Part shown: piece after piece, positions 1-8,624 of the stretch
Layout of the letters: each line of letters opens with the position of its first letter
How positions within the stretch are numbered: the first letter of the stretch is position 1
From: CAVVNN01 sp963749605
GTDB taxonomy: Bacteria; Actinomycetota; Thermoleophilia; Solirubrobacterales; 70-9
Assembly: GCA_963749605.1 (NCBI GenBank)
Contig: CAVVNN010000002.1
Location: forward strand, 682,001 to 746,000
DNA length: 64,000 bases
Direction: 5' to 3'
Translations under genes and position numbers: made by a program
Notes under the pieces: generated by a model
Database searches by the model: none
The model's input: the letters and a program-made list of their open reading frames with translations, nothing else
What the model was told of the DNA's origin: nothing

Positions 1-697
1 CCTCGGGATCGGGCTCGTAGAACCACTGCGAGCGGCTCTGCGCGCGCTCGGCCTCGGTCAGACTTGCGTCGCCCTCCTGCTCGGCTTCGGCGCCCTCGCC
101 GACCACCTCGGCCTGCTGCAGCGGCAGCAGCGTCTGGCGCCAGACGTGCTGAGTCAGCGGCGAGACGTAGCGGTTGTAGACGAGCTCGACTCGATCGAGG
201 TCCTCCTCGACGTAGCGCGCGGTCAGCTCCTCGGCGATCTCGCGCGCGTTGGCGAAGGCGGGACGGTCGGTGAAGCCGACGTAGGAAGTGCGCACGTCCT
301 GCTTGCGGAAGGTCAGGGTGGAGACGCCCTTGCGCCCGATGACCGAGAAGGACTCCTCGGCGCCCTCCTCGCGAATCCGGTCGCGAATCCGCATCCCCTC
401 GCGGATGACGTTGGCGTTGAAGGCGCCGGCGAGACCCCGGTCACCGGTGACGAGGACCACCCCGACCCGTCGCACGTTCTCGTGCTCGTCTAGGACCGGT
501 ACGCGGGGCAAGCCGCCGGCCTGCTCGGCGGCGCGACGGGTCAGCTTGCGCATTCCCTCCGCGAACGGGCGCAGGGCGTCGATCCGCTGCTCGGCGCGCC
601 GCAGGCGCGCCGCCGCGACCATCTCCATCGCTCGCGTGATCTTGTTGATGTTCTTGATCGACGCAATCCTGTTCTTGACTTCCTTCTGAGTGGCCAT
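1..697 (-). CDS. atpG: ATP synthase gamma subunit (partial, runs off left edge)
   Basis: This is the central stalk subunit of the F1 ATPase, which rotates inside the alpha3beta3 ring and couples proton flow to ATP synthesis. The start ATG at 697 lies 3 nt after the atpA stop. Translation begins MATQKEVKNRIASIKNINKI, the classic gamma N-terminal helix that fits into the F1 hexamer. The segment VGVVLVTGDRGLAGAFNANV around residues 65-85 is the conserved Rossmann-like core. About 232 residues are visible against a family length near 290, so the C-terminal helix lies outside the window. It is the seventh gene of the minus-strand atp operon; atpD and atpC would be expected beyond the edge. Identification is secure. 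Confidence 0.96.
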   Translation of the reverse strand, partial: MATQKEVKNRIASIKNINKITRAMEMVAAARLRRAEQRIDALRPFAEGMRKLTRRAAEQAGGLPRVPVLDEHENVRRVGVVLVTGDRGLAGAFNANVIREGMRIRDRIREEGAEESFSVIGRKGVSTLTFRKQDVRTSYVGFTDRPAFANAREIAEELTARYVEEDLDRVELVYNRYVSPLTQHVWRQTLLPLQQAEVVGEGAEAEQEGDASLTEAERAQSRSQWFYEPDPE

Positions 698-700
698 GCG

Positions 701-2317
701 TCAGACGGACACCTCCTCAGCCGTACGGGAAGGAGCGTTGCGCTCCTCGGCTGAGTGGACGCGGTCGGACTCGCCCGCCTCGAGCGGGTCGCCGTGCTCG
801 TCGAAATCGGGGCCGAAGTCGTCGACGAAGTCGCGAATCGTGGCGCCCAGCTCCTCCTCGTCCTCCTCGGAGAGCTTGCCGCTCTCTTCGATCCGGCCCA
901 GCAGCTCCGACTTCTCGGAGTGCAGGCGGGTGCGGAGGTCGGCAAGGAACTCGCCGACGCGCTCGGTCTTGATCCGGTCGAGGAAGCCGCCGGTGCCGGA
1001 GTAGATCGACGCGACCTGGTCGCCGACGCTGAGCGGCTCGCGCTCCTTCTGTTTGAGCAGCTCGACCAGCCGCTCGCCGCGGGTCAGCGCTTTCTGGGTC
1101 TCCGCGTCGAGCTCGGAGCCGAACTGGGCGAAGGCCTCGAGGTCGCGGTACTGGGAGAGGTCGAGGCGCAGTTTCCCGGCCACCTTCTTCATCGCCTTGG
1201 TCTGCGCGTTGCCGCCCACCCGCGAGACCGAGATGCCGACGTTGATCGCCGGCCGCACGCCGGAGAAGAAGAGGTCGGACTCGAGGAAGATCTGGCCGTC
1301 GGTGATCGAGATCACGTTGGTCGGGATGTAGGCGGAGACGTCTGAGGCCTGGGTCTCGATGATCGGCAGCGCCGTCAGCGAGCCGCCGCCGAGCTCGTCG
1401 TTCAGCTTCACCGCCCGCTCCAGCAGGCGCGAGTGCAGGTAGAAGACGTCTCCCGGGTAGGCCTCGCGACCCGGCGGGCGCCGCAGCAGCAGCGACATCT
1501 GCCGGTACGCGTAGGCGTGTTTGGTGAGGTCGTCGTAAACGCAGAGGGCGGCCTTGCCGTTGTAGAGGAAGTGCTCGCCCATCGCGCAGCCGGCGTAGGG
1601 GGCGATGTACTTGATCGGAGCCGCCTCGTCGGCGGGGGCGGCGACGATGATCGTGTTCTCCATCGCGCCGTTCTCCTCGAGCACCTCTTTCAGCTGCACG
1701 ACGGTCGACATCCGCTGCCCGATCGCGACGTAGATGCAGACCATGTCCTTGTCGCGGGCGTTGATGATCGTGTCGATCGCGATCGCGGTCTTGCCGGTCT
1801 GGCGGTCGCCGATGATCAGCTCTCGCTGGCCGCGGCCGATCGGGATCATCCCGTCGATCGCCATCAGGCCGGTCTGGACCGGTTCGGTGACCGGCTGGCG
1901 CTGGACGACGCCGGGCGCTTTGAACTCGGCCGGGCGGGTCTCGGTGGTGGCGATCTCGCCGCGGTTGTCGAGCGGGCGCCCGAGCGGGTCGACCATGCGG
2001 CCCAGCAGCTGCTCGCCGACCGGGATCTGCAGCAGGTGGCCGGTGCGCTTGACGGTGTCGCCCTCGACGATCCTGTCCCACTCGCCGAACAGCACGACGC
2101 CGACGTTGTCGGCCTCGAGGTTCAGCGCCAGGCCCGTCACCCCATGCGGCAGCTCGAGCATCTCCAGCGCCATGCAGTTGTCGAGGCCGTGGATACGGGC
2201 GATGCCGTCGGCCACGGAAAGGACCGTTCCAACCTCCGAGAGGTCGGCGCTCTCCGCCTCCAACCCCTCGATCCGCTCGCGCAGAATCGATGCAATCTCG
2301 TCGGGCTTGATTTCCAT
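701..2317 (-). CDS. atpA: ATP synthase alpha subunit
   Basis: This is the non-catalytic nucleotide-binding subunit of F1, alternating with beta in the hexamer at the cytoplasmic face of the membrane. The protein has 538 residues. The P-loop GDRQTGKT lies at about 170-177, and the alpha signature region PAINVGISVSRVGG follows near 360-375. The C-terminal ~30 residues are Glu/Asp-rich and longer than in short alpha subunits. The ATG at 2317 follows the atpH stop by 19 nt and the atpG start follows 3 nt after its stop, so it sits inside one operon. I see nothing abnormal in the catalytic-interface residues. Function is certain from length, motifs and context. Confidence 0.98.
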   Translation of the reverse strand: MEIKPDEIASILRERIEGLEAESADLSEVGTVLSVADGIARIHGLDNCMALEMLELPHGVTGLALNLEADNVGVVLFGEWDRIVEGDTVKRTGHLLQIPVGEQLLGRMVDPLGRPLDNRGEIATTETRPAEFKAPGVVQRQPVTEPVQTGLMAIDGMIPIGRGQRELIIGDRQTGKTAIAIDTIINARDKDMVCIYVAIGQRMSTVVQLKEVLEENGAMENTIIVAAPADEAAPIKYIAPYAGCAMGEHFLYNGKAALCVYDDLTKHAYAYRQMSLLLRRPPGREAYPGDVFYLHSRLLERAVKLNDELGGGSLTALPIIETQASDVSAYIPTNVISITDGQIFLESDLFFSGVRPAINVGISVSRVGGNAQTKAMKKVAGKLRLDLSQYRDLEAFAQFGSELDAETQKALTRGERLVELLKQKEREPLSVGDQVASIYSGTGGFLDRIKTERVGEFLADLRTRLHSEKSELLGRIEESGKLSEEDEEELGATIRDFVDDFGPDFDEHGDPLEAGESDRVHSAEERNAPSRTAEEVSV

Positions 2318-2336
2318 TGGGGTGCTCTATGCCTCC

Positions 2337-2870
2337 TTACGCCGCCTGGGCGACGCTCTTTCGAAGTTTCTCCAAGCGATTGCGGATGCTCGCGTCGAGG
2401 ACCATGTTTCCAACCTGCAGGACGACGCCGCCGAGGATCTCCGCGTCGACGCGACTTGCCAGGTCGACCTGCTGGCCGGTCTGGCGCTCGATCTCCTCGC
2501 CGATCTTGCTCACCACAGACGAGTCCAGCTCTACCGCGCTGGTCACGGTCACGTCGATGCGGCGGTTCTCCCGCTTCCACAGCTCCTCGTACTGACGCCG
2601 GATGCGGAAGATCTCCGTTATCCGCTGCTTCTCGATCAGCAATTCGAGGAAGTTGATGAACTCGGGGTCGGCGCCGGCGATCGCCCGCTTCGCCCCGTCG
2701 CTCTTCTCGGCCGAGGAGAAGTAGGGGCTGAAGAAGAAGACCCGCAGCTCGCGGTTGCCGTCGAGGGCGTCGGCGAACTGCGCCAGCTCCTCGCGGATCG
2801 CGTCGAGCTTGCCCTTCTCCTTGGCGACCTCGAAGAGGGCCTCGGCGTAGACGTGAGCGGCGTCCTGCAC
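2337..2870 (-). CDS. atpH: ATP synthase delta subunit
   Basis: This is the peripheral-stalk subunit that sits on top of F1 and connects it to subunit b, acting as part of the stator. The product has 177 residues, normal for the family. It starts with a GTG at 2870, reading VQDAAHVYAEALFEVAKEKG, which matches the delta N-terminal helix bundle. The C-terminal region contains the usual VTSAVELD strand and the GGVVLQVGNMVLDASIRNRL motif close to the end. The start lies 2 nt after the atpF stop, implying translational coupling. The start was chosen because upstream in-frame sequence belongs to atpF in another frame and no ATG occurs near the N-terminus. Confidence 0.95.
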   Translation of the reverse strand: MQDAAHVYAEALFEVAKEKGKLDAIREELAQFADALDGNRELRVFFFSPYFSSAEKSDGAKRAIAGADPEFINFLELLIEKQRITEIFRIRRQYEELWKRENRRIDVTVTSAVELDSSVVSKIGEEIERQTGQQVDLASRVDAEILGGVVLQVGNMVLDASIRNRLEKLRKSVAQAA

Positions 2871-2872
2871 GT

Positions 2873-3442
2873 TTAGTTCTCCGACCCCGAGAGGCTGGTG
2901 AAGTCGACTTCGCTGAGGGCCTCCTCGACGAGGCGCCGCTGGTCGGCGGCGTCGAGGCTCTTGCGGGTCACCTTCTCGGTCGCCAGCACGGTCAGGTCGG
3001 CGACCTCCTTGCGGATCTGCTCCAGCGAGCGGCGCGTCTCGGCTTCGATGTCGCGCTTCGCCGCAGCGACCAGCTCCTCGCGCTTCTCCCTGCCGGCCAC
3101 GGTTGCCTCTGCCTCGGCGGTTTCGGCCGCCTTGCGGGCGCGAGCCATGATGTCGTCGGCCTGCTCCCGAGCCTCCGCGAGCCGGCCGCGGTACTCGGCC
3201 AGCAACTCGTCCGATTCGCGCCGCTGGCGCTCCGCCGCGTCGATCGACTCGCTGATCGTCTTCGCCCGCCGGTCCAGGGCTTCCTGGATTTTCGGGAAGG
3301 CGACCTTGCTCAACACCCACATGGTGAAGAGGAACAGGACCAGCGTCCAGATCATCAGGCCGAGGCCCGGCGAGACGAGGAAGCTGCCACCGCCTTCCTC
3401 CTTTGCCAGCGGAACCGCGGCTATGTAGCCGAGCAACTCCAT
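2873..3442 (-). CDS. atpF: ATP synthase b subunit
   Basis: This is the membrane-anchored stator stalk of the Fo sector. The protein has 189 residues. A hydrophobic segment spans about residues 28-47 (GLMIWTLVLFLFTMWVLSKV). The following ~130 residues form a long charged alpha-helical coiled coil rich in Ala, Glu, Arg and Lys, as expected for the dimeric b stalk. The ATG at 3442 lies 3 nt after the atpE stop and its own stop is 2 nt before the atpH start. A short hydrophilic stretch of ~25 residues precedes the membrane helix, usual in actinobacterial b subunits. No second b-type gene is seen in the window. Confidence 0.95.
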   Translation of the reverse strand: MELLGYIAAVPLAKEEGGGSFLVSPGLGLMIWTLVLFLFTMWVLSKVAFPKIQEALDRRAKTISESIDAAERQRRESDELLAEYRGRLAEAREQADDIMARARKAAETAEAEATVAGREKREELVAAAKRDIEAETRRSLEQIRKEVADLTVLATEKVTRKSLDAADQRRLVEEALSEVDFTSLSGSEN

Positions 3443-3445
3443 CGC

Positions 3446-3712
3446 CTAGAGAAAGAAGGCGATCAGGCCGAAGATGAACGTGTAGAAGGCCACGGCCTCG
3501 GTCAGCGCGAAGCCGAGCCAGCGAATGCTCTGAAGCTCGTTTTTCATCTCGGGCTGGCGGGCGACCGACTCGATCTCCTTGCCGAAGATGAAGCCGATGC
3601 CGATGCCGGCGCCGATCGAGCCGAGGCCGGCGCCGACGCCGAGGGCGATCGCCTTGCCGGCTTTTTCCACGCCTTCGTCTGAGATGGCGGCGACGACAGG
3701 GGACAGATCCAT
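3446..3712 (-). CDS. atpE: ATP synthase c subunit (proteolipid ring)
   Basis: This proteolipid forms the rotating c-ring that carries protons across the membrane. It has 88 residues in a two-helix hairpin: helix 1 is the glycine-rich GVGAGLGSIGAGIGIGFIFG (about 25-44), then the polar RQPE loop at 52-55 that contacts gamma/epsilon, then helix 2. The ion-binding carboxylate is Glu72 in FALTEAVAFY. No obvious sodium-binding signature is present, so a proton ring is inferred. A good ribosome binding site, AAAGGAG, lies about 10-15 nt before the ATG at 3712, stronger than those of its operon neighbours. This fits the high stoichiometry of this subunit. Confidence 0.97.
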   Translation of the reverse strand: MDLSPVVAAISDEGVEKAGKAIALGVGAGLGSIGAGIGIGFIFGKEIESVARQPEMKNELQSIRWLGFALTEAVAFYTFIFGLIAFFL

Positions 3713-3730
3713 TGAGACAGTGCTCCTTTT

Positions 3731-4639
3731 CTAGTGGCTGGCGGAGGTAGCTCCGCCGAGGTAGATGGCGGTGAGGGTCGAGAAGATAAAGGCCTGCAGC
3801 GTTGCGATAAGCCCGACCTCCAGCACGAAGAAGAAGAAGGCGAGCGGGAAGGTGAGGGCGCCGAGCGCCGCGATGCCGAGCAGCACGGCGAGCCCGCCGC
3901 CCATGAAGAGCAGCAGTAGGTGGCCGGCGAGGATATTGGCGAAGAGACGGACGGAGAGCGAGATCAGCCGGGCGAAGTGGGAGATCGCCTCGATCGCGAA
4001 GATGAACGCCTTGCCGATCGGGTTCATCTCCTCGAGGCCGGGCGGCAGCCAGCTGGCGAGGTAGGGGATGAGGCCCTTGGAGCGGACACCTTCGAAGTGG
4101 TAGGAGAGCCAGACCACCAGCGTCAGCACCAGCGGGATCGAGAGGTTCGCCGTCGCCGCGTAGATCGCGAAGGCCGGGATCTGCAGACCGAAGACGGTGA
4201 TCTCGTGCTCGGTGTTGGTCGGCAGCGGCAGGAAGCCGAGCATGTTCGAGAACCAGATCCAGAAGAAGAGTGCGGCGAGGAAGGGGAACCAGCGGGCCGC
4301 CGTCGAGGCATCCATGTTGCCGCCGGTGATGTTGTTCTTGGTCAGGTCGTAGGAGACCTCGATCGCCGTCTGCACCCGGTTCGGCTTCTGCTGCATGCGG
4401 CGTGAGATCCAGACCATCGTGATCATCGTCAGGGCGCTGGCCAGGACCAGGTAGAGGACCGCCTTGTTGATGCTGAGGTCGATGCCGGCGAGGTGGATGG
4501 AGACCCACGGTTCGAGCTTGAACTCGTTCTGCGGTTTGAAGGCTTCGTTCTTGCCGGCGCTGCCGAAGATCAGCAGCATCAGGATCGCGACCGCGAGGTA
4601 GGCGCCGATCCCGATCAGGACTTTGGTCCGCGTCTTCAC
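3731..4639 (-). CDS. atpB: ATP synthase a subunit
   Basis: This is the Fo stator channel that works against the c-ring to move protons. The product has 302 residues with about six hydrophobic helices. The essential arginine is seen in the penultimate conserved helix, in SLSVRLFANILAGH, matching the E. coli Arg210 region. The N-terminal ~60 residues form a longer periplasmic-facing segment after the first membrane helix. It starts with GTG at 4639, overlapping the atpI stop by 4 nt (GTGA), so the two are translationally coupled. An 18 nt gap containing the atpE ribosome binding site follows its stop. Confidence 0.96.
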   Translation of the reverse strand: MKTRTKVLIGIGAYLAVAILMLLIFGSAGKNEAFKPQNEFKLEPWVSIHLAGIDLSINKAVLYLVLASALTMITMVWISRRMQQKPNRVQTAIEVSYDLTKNNITGGNMDASTAARWFPFLAALFFWIWFSNMLGFLPLPTNTEHEITVFGLQIPAFAIYAATANLSIPLVLTLVVWLSYHFEGVRSKGLIPYLASWLPPGLEEMNPIGKAFIFAIEAISHFARLISLSVRLFANILAGHLLLLFMGGGLAVLLGIAALGALTFPLAFFFFVLEVGLIATLQAFIFSTLTAIYLGGATSASH

Positions 4640-5010
4640 GAGATCCCCTGTCCCTCGGGCTCGAAGAGGTGCGCCAGCCCCTGCGCGGCGAAGGAGATCG
4701 TGAACAGCACCGCGACGAGGATCGCGGCGGCAAGGCCCGCCCGCCGTTCGGCGAGGCCGACCAGCAGCACCGCGGTCGCCATCAACCAGACGCGGGCGAG
4801 GGTCGTCGCGGCGATCATGCCCATCGCCTTCTGGCGGTCGCCTTGCGCCAGCGCGTCGGAGGCGCGGCGGGCGACGAGCATCTGGATCCCGCGCTGGACG
4901 AGCCAGGCGGCGGCACCCACGGCGAAGCCGAGCATGGGGAAGCCGCCGAGCAGGAAGACTGCGAGCGCGGCGACCAGCGCAATGAGGTCGACGTACTTGG
5001 GAGGAGACAT
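4636..5010 (-). CDS. atpI: AtpI-like small membrane protein, first gene of the atp operon
   Basis: This is a 124-residue hydrophobic protein with four predicted membrane helices (about 8-22, 26-42, 66-84 and 92-110). It occupies the position of atpI, upstream of atpB, in actinobacterial ATP synthase operons. AtpI proteins are thought to help assemble the c-ring or supply ions. Sequence similarity between AtpI proteins is weak, so the name rests on size, topology and position. The stop overlaps the atpB GTG by 4 nt. The ATG at 5010 has no free Shine-Dalgarno: a terminator-like hairpin and four T residues lie directly before it (see 5011-5042). Confidence 0.75.
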   Translation of the reverse strand: MSPPKYVDLIALVAALAVFLLGGFPMLGFAVGAAAWLVQRGIQMLVARRASDALAQGDRQKAMGMIAATTLARVWLMATAVLLVGLAERRAGLAAAILVAVLFTISFAAQGLAHLFEPEGQGIS

Positions 5011-5042
5011 AAAATCCGCCCAGCTCGGGCCGAGCGGGCGGA
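5011..5042 (-). terminator. stem-loop plus T4 directly abutting the atpI start codon
   Basis: Read on the minus strand, TCCGCCC (5042-5036) pairs with GGGCGGA (5021-5015) and GCTC (5035-5032) pairs with GAGC (5026-5023). The loop is GGCCC and there is one bulged T at 5022. TTTT (5014-5011) follows and then the atpI ATG. This has the shape of an intrinsic terminator for wecA. It could equally be a 5' leader structure of the atp mRNA, since a -10-like TATAGT lies just upstream at 5054-5049. Confidence 0.6.
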
Positions 5043-5048
5043 TGGGCG

Positions 5049-5054
5049 ACTATA
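5049..5054 (-). promoter_or_regulatory. possible -10 box of the atp operon
   Basis: TATAGT on the minus strand lies about 40 nt before the atpI ATG. No convincing TTGACA-like -35 box is found 16-18 nt upstream. If used, transcription would begin within or just before the hairpin at 5042-5015. This is inference from motif and position only. Confidence 0.35.
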
Positions 5055-5105
5055 TCCCAACAGGCCGCGGAACCGCGTTGCAGAGCCAGTTCGTGAGCCT
5101 TGCCA

Positions 5106-6233
5106 CTACCGTTCGGACCGGTCGAGCTGGTCGAGGTCGATCGCCTCGAACTCTCCCGTCTCGGGGTTGATCCGCCCCCGCCGCAGCTTGAGGATCTCGA
5201 GCACGTAGATCAGGTAGACGCTGGAGGCGACCGCGGCCAGCCCGAAGGCGACCATCACCGCGGTCCAGAGGGTGTCGAAGTGGCCGTGGTTGTCGCTATA
5301 GGGGACGAACCGCAGGGCGAGAGCGAGGGCGGCGAGAACCAAGGTCCAGCCGTAGAGGTAGGCGAGGGTGCGGCGCTGGGAGAAGCCGATGTTGGCCATC
5401 CGGTGGTGGAAGTGCCAGCTGTCCGCCTGGTAGATCGGCTGCCGGTATTTGAGCCGCTTGGCGACCACGAAGCCGGTGTCGAGGATCGGCACGGCGAGCA
5501 CGACCAGCGGGAAGACGAGGGCGACAACCGCGTTCGTCTTCAGCGCGCCCTGCACAGAGGCGGTCGCCAGCAGGTAGCCGAGCAGGTTGGAGCCGGTGTC
5601 CCCCATGAAGCTGGAGGCGGGCGGGAAGCCGTGGCGGAGGAAGCCGAGGGCGCCGCCGGCCGTGAGCGCCGCCAACACCCCGGCCGCGTTTCGTTCCAGC
5701 GAGAGGGCGATCGCCGCGAGCGCGATCGCGGCGATCGTGCAGACCCCGGCGGCGAGCCCGTCGACCCCATCGATGAAGTTGATCACGTTGACCACGAAGA
5801 CGATCCCGAGCACGGTCAGCGGGTAGGCGAGCCAGCCCAGTTCGAAGCCGCCGACGAAAGGGAGCGTGAGGTTGTCGACCCGCACGCCGGCGAGGACCGG
5901 GATCGTCGCCGCGCCGATCTGGCCGAGCAGCTTCGGCAACGCCGAGAGGCCGCGCACGTCGTCCACCACCCCGACCGCGGCGATCGCGGCGGCGCCGAGC
6001 AGGATCGAGCGGCTCTCGCCGTCGGAGGGCAGCCAGATCCAGCCGGCGACCTCGATCCCGGCGAAGATCGCCAGGCCCGAGAGGCGCGGCATCGGCTTGT
6101 CGTGCAGCCCGCGCGCCTTCGGCTGGTCGATCGCGCCGATCCGGAATGCCAGTCGCTCGGCGTACGGAACCAGCAGCCAGGCGATCGCGGCGGCTACGAG
6201 GAAGGCGAGGACGGCGTCGGTTGTCGCGGCCAT
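5106..6233 (-). CDS. wecA: WecA/TagO-type polyprenyl-phosphate sugar-1-phosphate transferase
   Basis: This membrane enzyme moves a sugar 1-phosphate (usually GlcNAc-1-P) from a UDP-sugar onto undecaprenyl or decaprenyl phosphate, starting synthesis of cell-wall glycans such as arabinogalactan linkers or teichoic-type polymers. The protein has 375 residues with about 10-11 hydrophobic helices. Family motifs are seen: DDVRG at 91-95, NFIDGVDGLA at 152-161 (catalytic Asp-rich loop), FMGDTGS at 209-215, and the WecA-type HFHHR carbohydrate-recognition motif at 274-278. The last separates it from MraY. It lies just upstream of atpI, as in many actinobacteria. The exact sugar cannot be read from the sequence. 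Confidence 0.9.
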   Translation of the reverse strand: MAATTDAVLAFLVAAAIAWLLVPYAERLAFRIGAIDQPKARGLHDKPMPRLSGLAIFAGIEVAGWIWLPSDGESRSILLGAAAIAAVGVVDDVRGLSALPKLLGQIGAATIPVLAGVRVDNLTLPFVGGFELGWLAYPLTVLGIVFVVNVINFIDGVDGLAAGVCTIAAIALAAIALSLERNAAGVLAALTAGGALGFLRHGFPPASSFMGDTGSNLLGYLLATASVQGALKTNAVVALVFPLVVLAVPILDTGFVVAKRLKYRQPIYQADSWHFHHRMANIGFSQRRTLAYLYGWTLVLAALALALRFVPYSDNHGHFDTLWTAVMVAFGLAAVASSVYLIYVLEILKLRRGRINPETGEFEAIDLDQLDRSER

Positions 6234-6270
6234 TTCGCGGTGCCCGTGGATGAGTGCGGGCGCGCTCAGG

Positions 6271-7278
6271 CTACTCGACGGCCCCGAGGGCTCCTTCGAC
6301 CAGAACGGCGGGGTCGCGGGGATGGCGCACTCCGGGTGGGGAATCTCGCTTACGCAGCGGCAGGGCCGCCGGATCGGCGAGGACCTGGAGGCGCCCTGCC
6401 GCGATCAGGGCCTCGTCGACGCCGCCCATGCGGCCGGCGAAGGTGGTGAAGACCGGCGTGCCGAGCGCCACCGCCTCGCGGTTCATCGTCCCCCCGGCGC
6501 TGACCACGAGGTCGGCAAAGGCGATCAGGCTCTGGGCGTCGATCGCCCGCTCGGGAACGCGCAGGTTGGGGAAGCCAAACCGTCGCAGCTCCGTCGCCTG
6601 GCGCTCGGTGCGGGGAATGACCACGGCCTGGACCTCAGAGGCGCTCGCCAACCGTTGGATGACCTGACCGTAGAGATCGTTGGGCGCGTGGTACTCGGAG
6701 GTCTCGGGCGGCGGCCGAACAACCACGAGGACCTTCTCGCGGTCGAGCCGAAGCTCGTCGAGCACCGCCGGCTGCGGCTCGAAGCCGGCAAGGTAGTACT
6801 CCTCCTTCAGACCCGGGAAGCGGACGAGCTTGCCCTCCCTGGCGCCGATCCGGCGCAACCGCTCGAGCGGGATCGTGTCGGGAACCAGGACCCGCCGCGC
6901 CACCCGGAAGCTGATCCTGCGCTGCAGCCCGGCGAACTCGTAGTCCTGCATCTGCGCCGAGGGAATGCGGAAGGCCCAGGACACGATCGCGAGGTCAACC
7001 GAGCCGTGTGCGATCGCCAAGTCCGGCCGTCGCTTCCAGACGAGCCGCGCCAGCCGTGCCGAACGCCCCGCCAGCGCCGCCCCCTTGCCGAGCACCGAGG
7101 CCCCGCCGTGACTCCCCACCGCGGTATACGGGATCCCCAGCCGATCGAGAATCCCGAGTGTCTGCCCGTACTCCCTTGCGGTGACGAAGACCTCGTGTCC
7201 GCGTTCTTCGAGCCCCTCGATCACCGGCCGCAGCACCAGCGGATGCGCCGCAGCCGTGCAGTCAACCCATACCTTCAT
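6271..7278 (-). CDS. DUF354 family glycosyltransferase-like protein
   Basis: This 335-residue soluble protein resembles the DUF354 family, which has a GT-B (UDP-GlcNAc epimerase/glycogen phosphorylase-like) fold. Most members are uncharacterised and occur in archaea and actinobacteria. The N-terminus MKVWVDCTAAAHPLVLRPVI is typical of the family (compare the common MKIWIDxxxPPHV start). The C-terminal nucleotide-sugar region contains ADLVVSAGGTMNREAVALGT, the usual GT-B donor-binding loop. The start follows the glyA stop by 36 nt and the stop lies 37 nt before wecA, so an operon glyA-DUF354-wecA is likely. A role in envelope glycan synthesis is inferred from this context; the substrate is unknown. 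Confidence 0.75.
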   Translation of the reverse strand: MKVWVDCTAAAHPLVLRPVIEGLEERGHEVFVTAREYGQTLGILDRLGIPYTAVGSHGGASVLGKGAALAGRSARLARLVWKRRPDLAIAHGSVDLAIVSWAFRIPSAQMQDYEFAGLQRRISFRVARRVLVPDTIPLERLRRIGAREGKLVRFPGLKEEYYLAGFEPQPAVLDELRLDREKVLVVVRPPPETSEYHAPNDLYGQVIQRLASASEVQAVVIPRTERQATELRRFGFPNLRVPERAIDAQSLIAFADLVVSAGGTMNREAVALGTPVFTTFAGRMGGVDEALIAAGRLQVLADPAALPLRKRDSPPGVRHPRDPAVLVEGALGAVE

Positions 7279-7314
7279 GGCGCGGCATCTTCGCGGATCG
7301 CGCGGCCCCCTCGA

Positions 7315-8595
7315 TCAGACGAGGGTCGCGGAGAGCTGCGGGTACAACGGGTAGCGGTCCATCAGCGCTCTGGTGCGCTCGGAGAGGCTGGCCTTCTCGG
7401 CGTCGAAATCGTCGTAGAGGGCGGTGGCGATCACGGCGGCGATCTCGCGCATGTCGTCCTCGAGCAGGCCGCGCGTCGTAAGCGCAGGGGTGCCAATCCG
7501 CAGGCCAGACGGATCCATTGGTTTGCGCGTGTCGAAGGGAATGGCATTGCGGTTGACCGTGATTCCGACTTCCTCCAGCCGATCCTCGGCCTCCTTGCCG
7601 CCCAGGCCCGAACGAGTCAGGTCGACCAGGACGAGGTGGACGTCGGTGCCACCGGTGAGCACCGGCACACCACCGGCCTGCAGGCCCTCGGCGAGCGCCT
7701 GGGCGTTGGCGATCGTCTGGCGCTGGCGGGCACGGAACTGCTCGCTGGCCGCAATCCGCATCGCCACCGCCTTGGCGGCGATCGTGTGCATCAGCGGCCC
7801 GCCCTGCTGGCCGGGGAAGACCGCTTTGTCGACCGCTTTCGCGTGCTCCTCCTTGCAGAGCACCATGCCGCTGCGCGGCCCGCAGAGGGTCTTGTGAATC
7901 GTCGTCGTGACGACGTCGGCGTGCTCGATCGGGCTCGGGTGCTCGCCGGCGGCGACGAGGCCGGCGAAGTGGGCCATGTCGACCATCAGCGTCGCCCCCA
8001 CCGAGTCGGCGATCTGGCGGAAGGCGGCGAAGTCGAGCTGGCGAGGGTAGGCGGACCAGCCGGCGACGATCAGCTTCGGCCGGTGCTCGGCGGCGAGCCG
8101 CTCTACCTCCTCCATGTCGACCAGCATGTCCTCGCGGCGGACGTGGTAGGGAACCGGGTTGTAGAGCTTGCCGGAGACGTTGATCTTCATCCCGTGGCTG
8201 AGGTGGCCGCCATGGTCGAGGGCCATGCCGAGGAAGGTGTCGCCCGGCTCCATGAAGGCCATGTAGGCGGCGTTGTTCGCCTGCGCTCCGGAGTGCGGCT
8301 GAACGTTGACGTGCTCGGCGCCGAACAGCTCCGTGGCCCTGGCGATCGCCAGTTCCTCGGCGACGTCGACCTCCTCGCAGCCGCCGTAGTAGCGGCGGCC
8401 GGGGTAACCCTCGGCGTACTTGTTGGTCAGCACCGAGCCGACCGCGTCGAGCACCGCCTGCGGCACGAAGTTCTCCGAGGCGATCATCTCCAGCGTCCCC
8501 TGCTGGCGCCGTAGCTCCCCGTCGAGGACCGCGGCGATCTCCGGATCGACCTCGGCCAGAGGTGCGGTTTGGAAGTTCTCGGGCAGCTCGCTCAC
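7315..8595 (-). CDS. glyA: Serine hydroxymethyltransferase
   Basis: This cytosolic PLP enzyme interconverts serine and glycine and loads one-carbon units onto tetrahydrofolate. The protein has 426 residues, close to the family norm. Visible motifs include the N-terminal EMIASENFVP, the GGCEEVDVAE region near 71-80, the HSGAQAN cofactor segment at 101-107, and the PLP lysine in TTTIHKTLCGPRSG (Lys235). It starts with GTG at 8595. The divergent lysyl-oxidase-like gene starts only about 42 bp away, so the two promoters must overlap. No unusual residues are seen. Confidence 0.97.
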   Translation of the reverse strand: MSELPENFQTAPLAEVDPEIAAVLDGELRRQQGTLEMIASENFVPQAVLDAVGSVLTNKYAEGYPGRRYYGGCEEVDVAEELAIARATELFGAEHVNVQPHSGAQANNAAYMAFMEPGDTFLGMALDHGGHLSHGMKINVSGKLYNPVPYHVRREDMLVDMEEVERLAAEHRPKLIVAGWSAYPRQLDFAAFRQIADSVGATLMVDMAHFAGLVAAGEHPSPIEHADVVTTTIHKTLCGPRSGMVLCKEEHAKAVDKAVFPGQQGGPLMHTIAAKAVAMRIAASEQFRARQRQTIANAQALAEGLQAGGVPVLTGGTDVHLVLVDLTRSGLGGKEAEDRLEEVGITVNRNAIPFDTRKPMDPSGLRIGTPALTTRGLLEDDMREIAAVIATALYDDFDAEKASLSERTRALMDRYPLYPQLSATLV

Positions 8596-8624
8596 AGTTC
8601 TTCGACGATATCAACGGCCATGGA

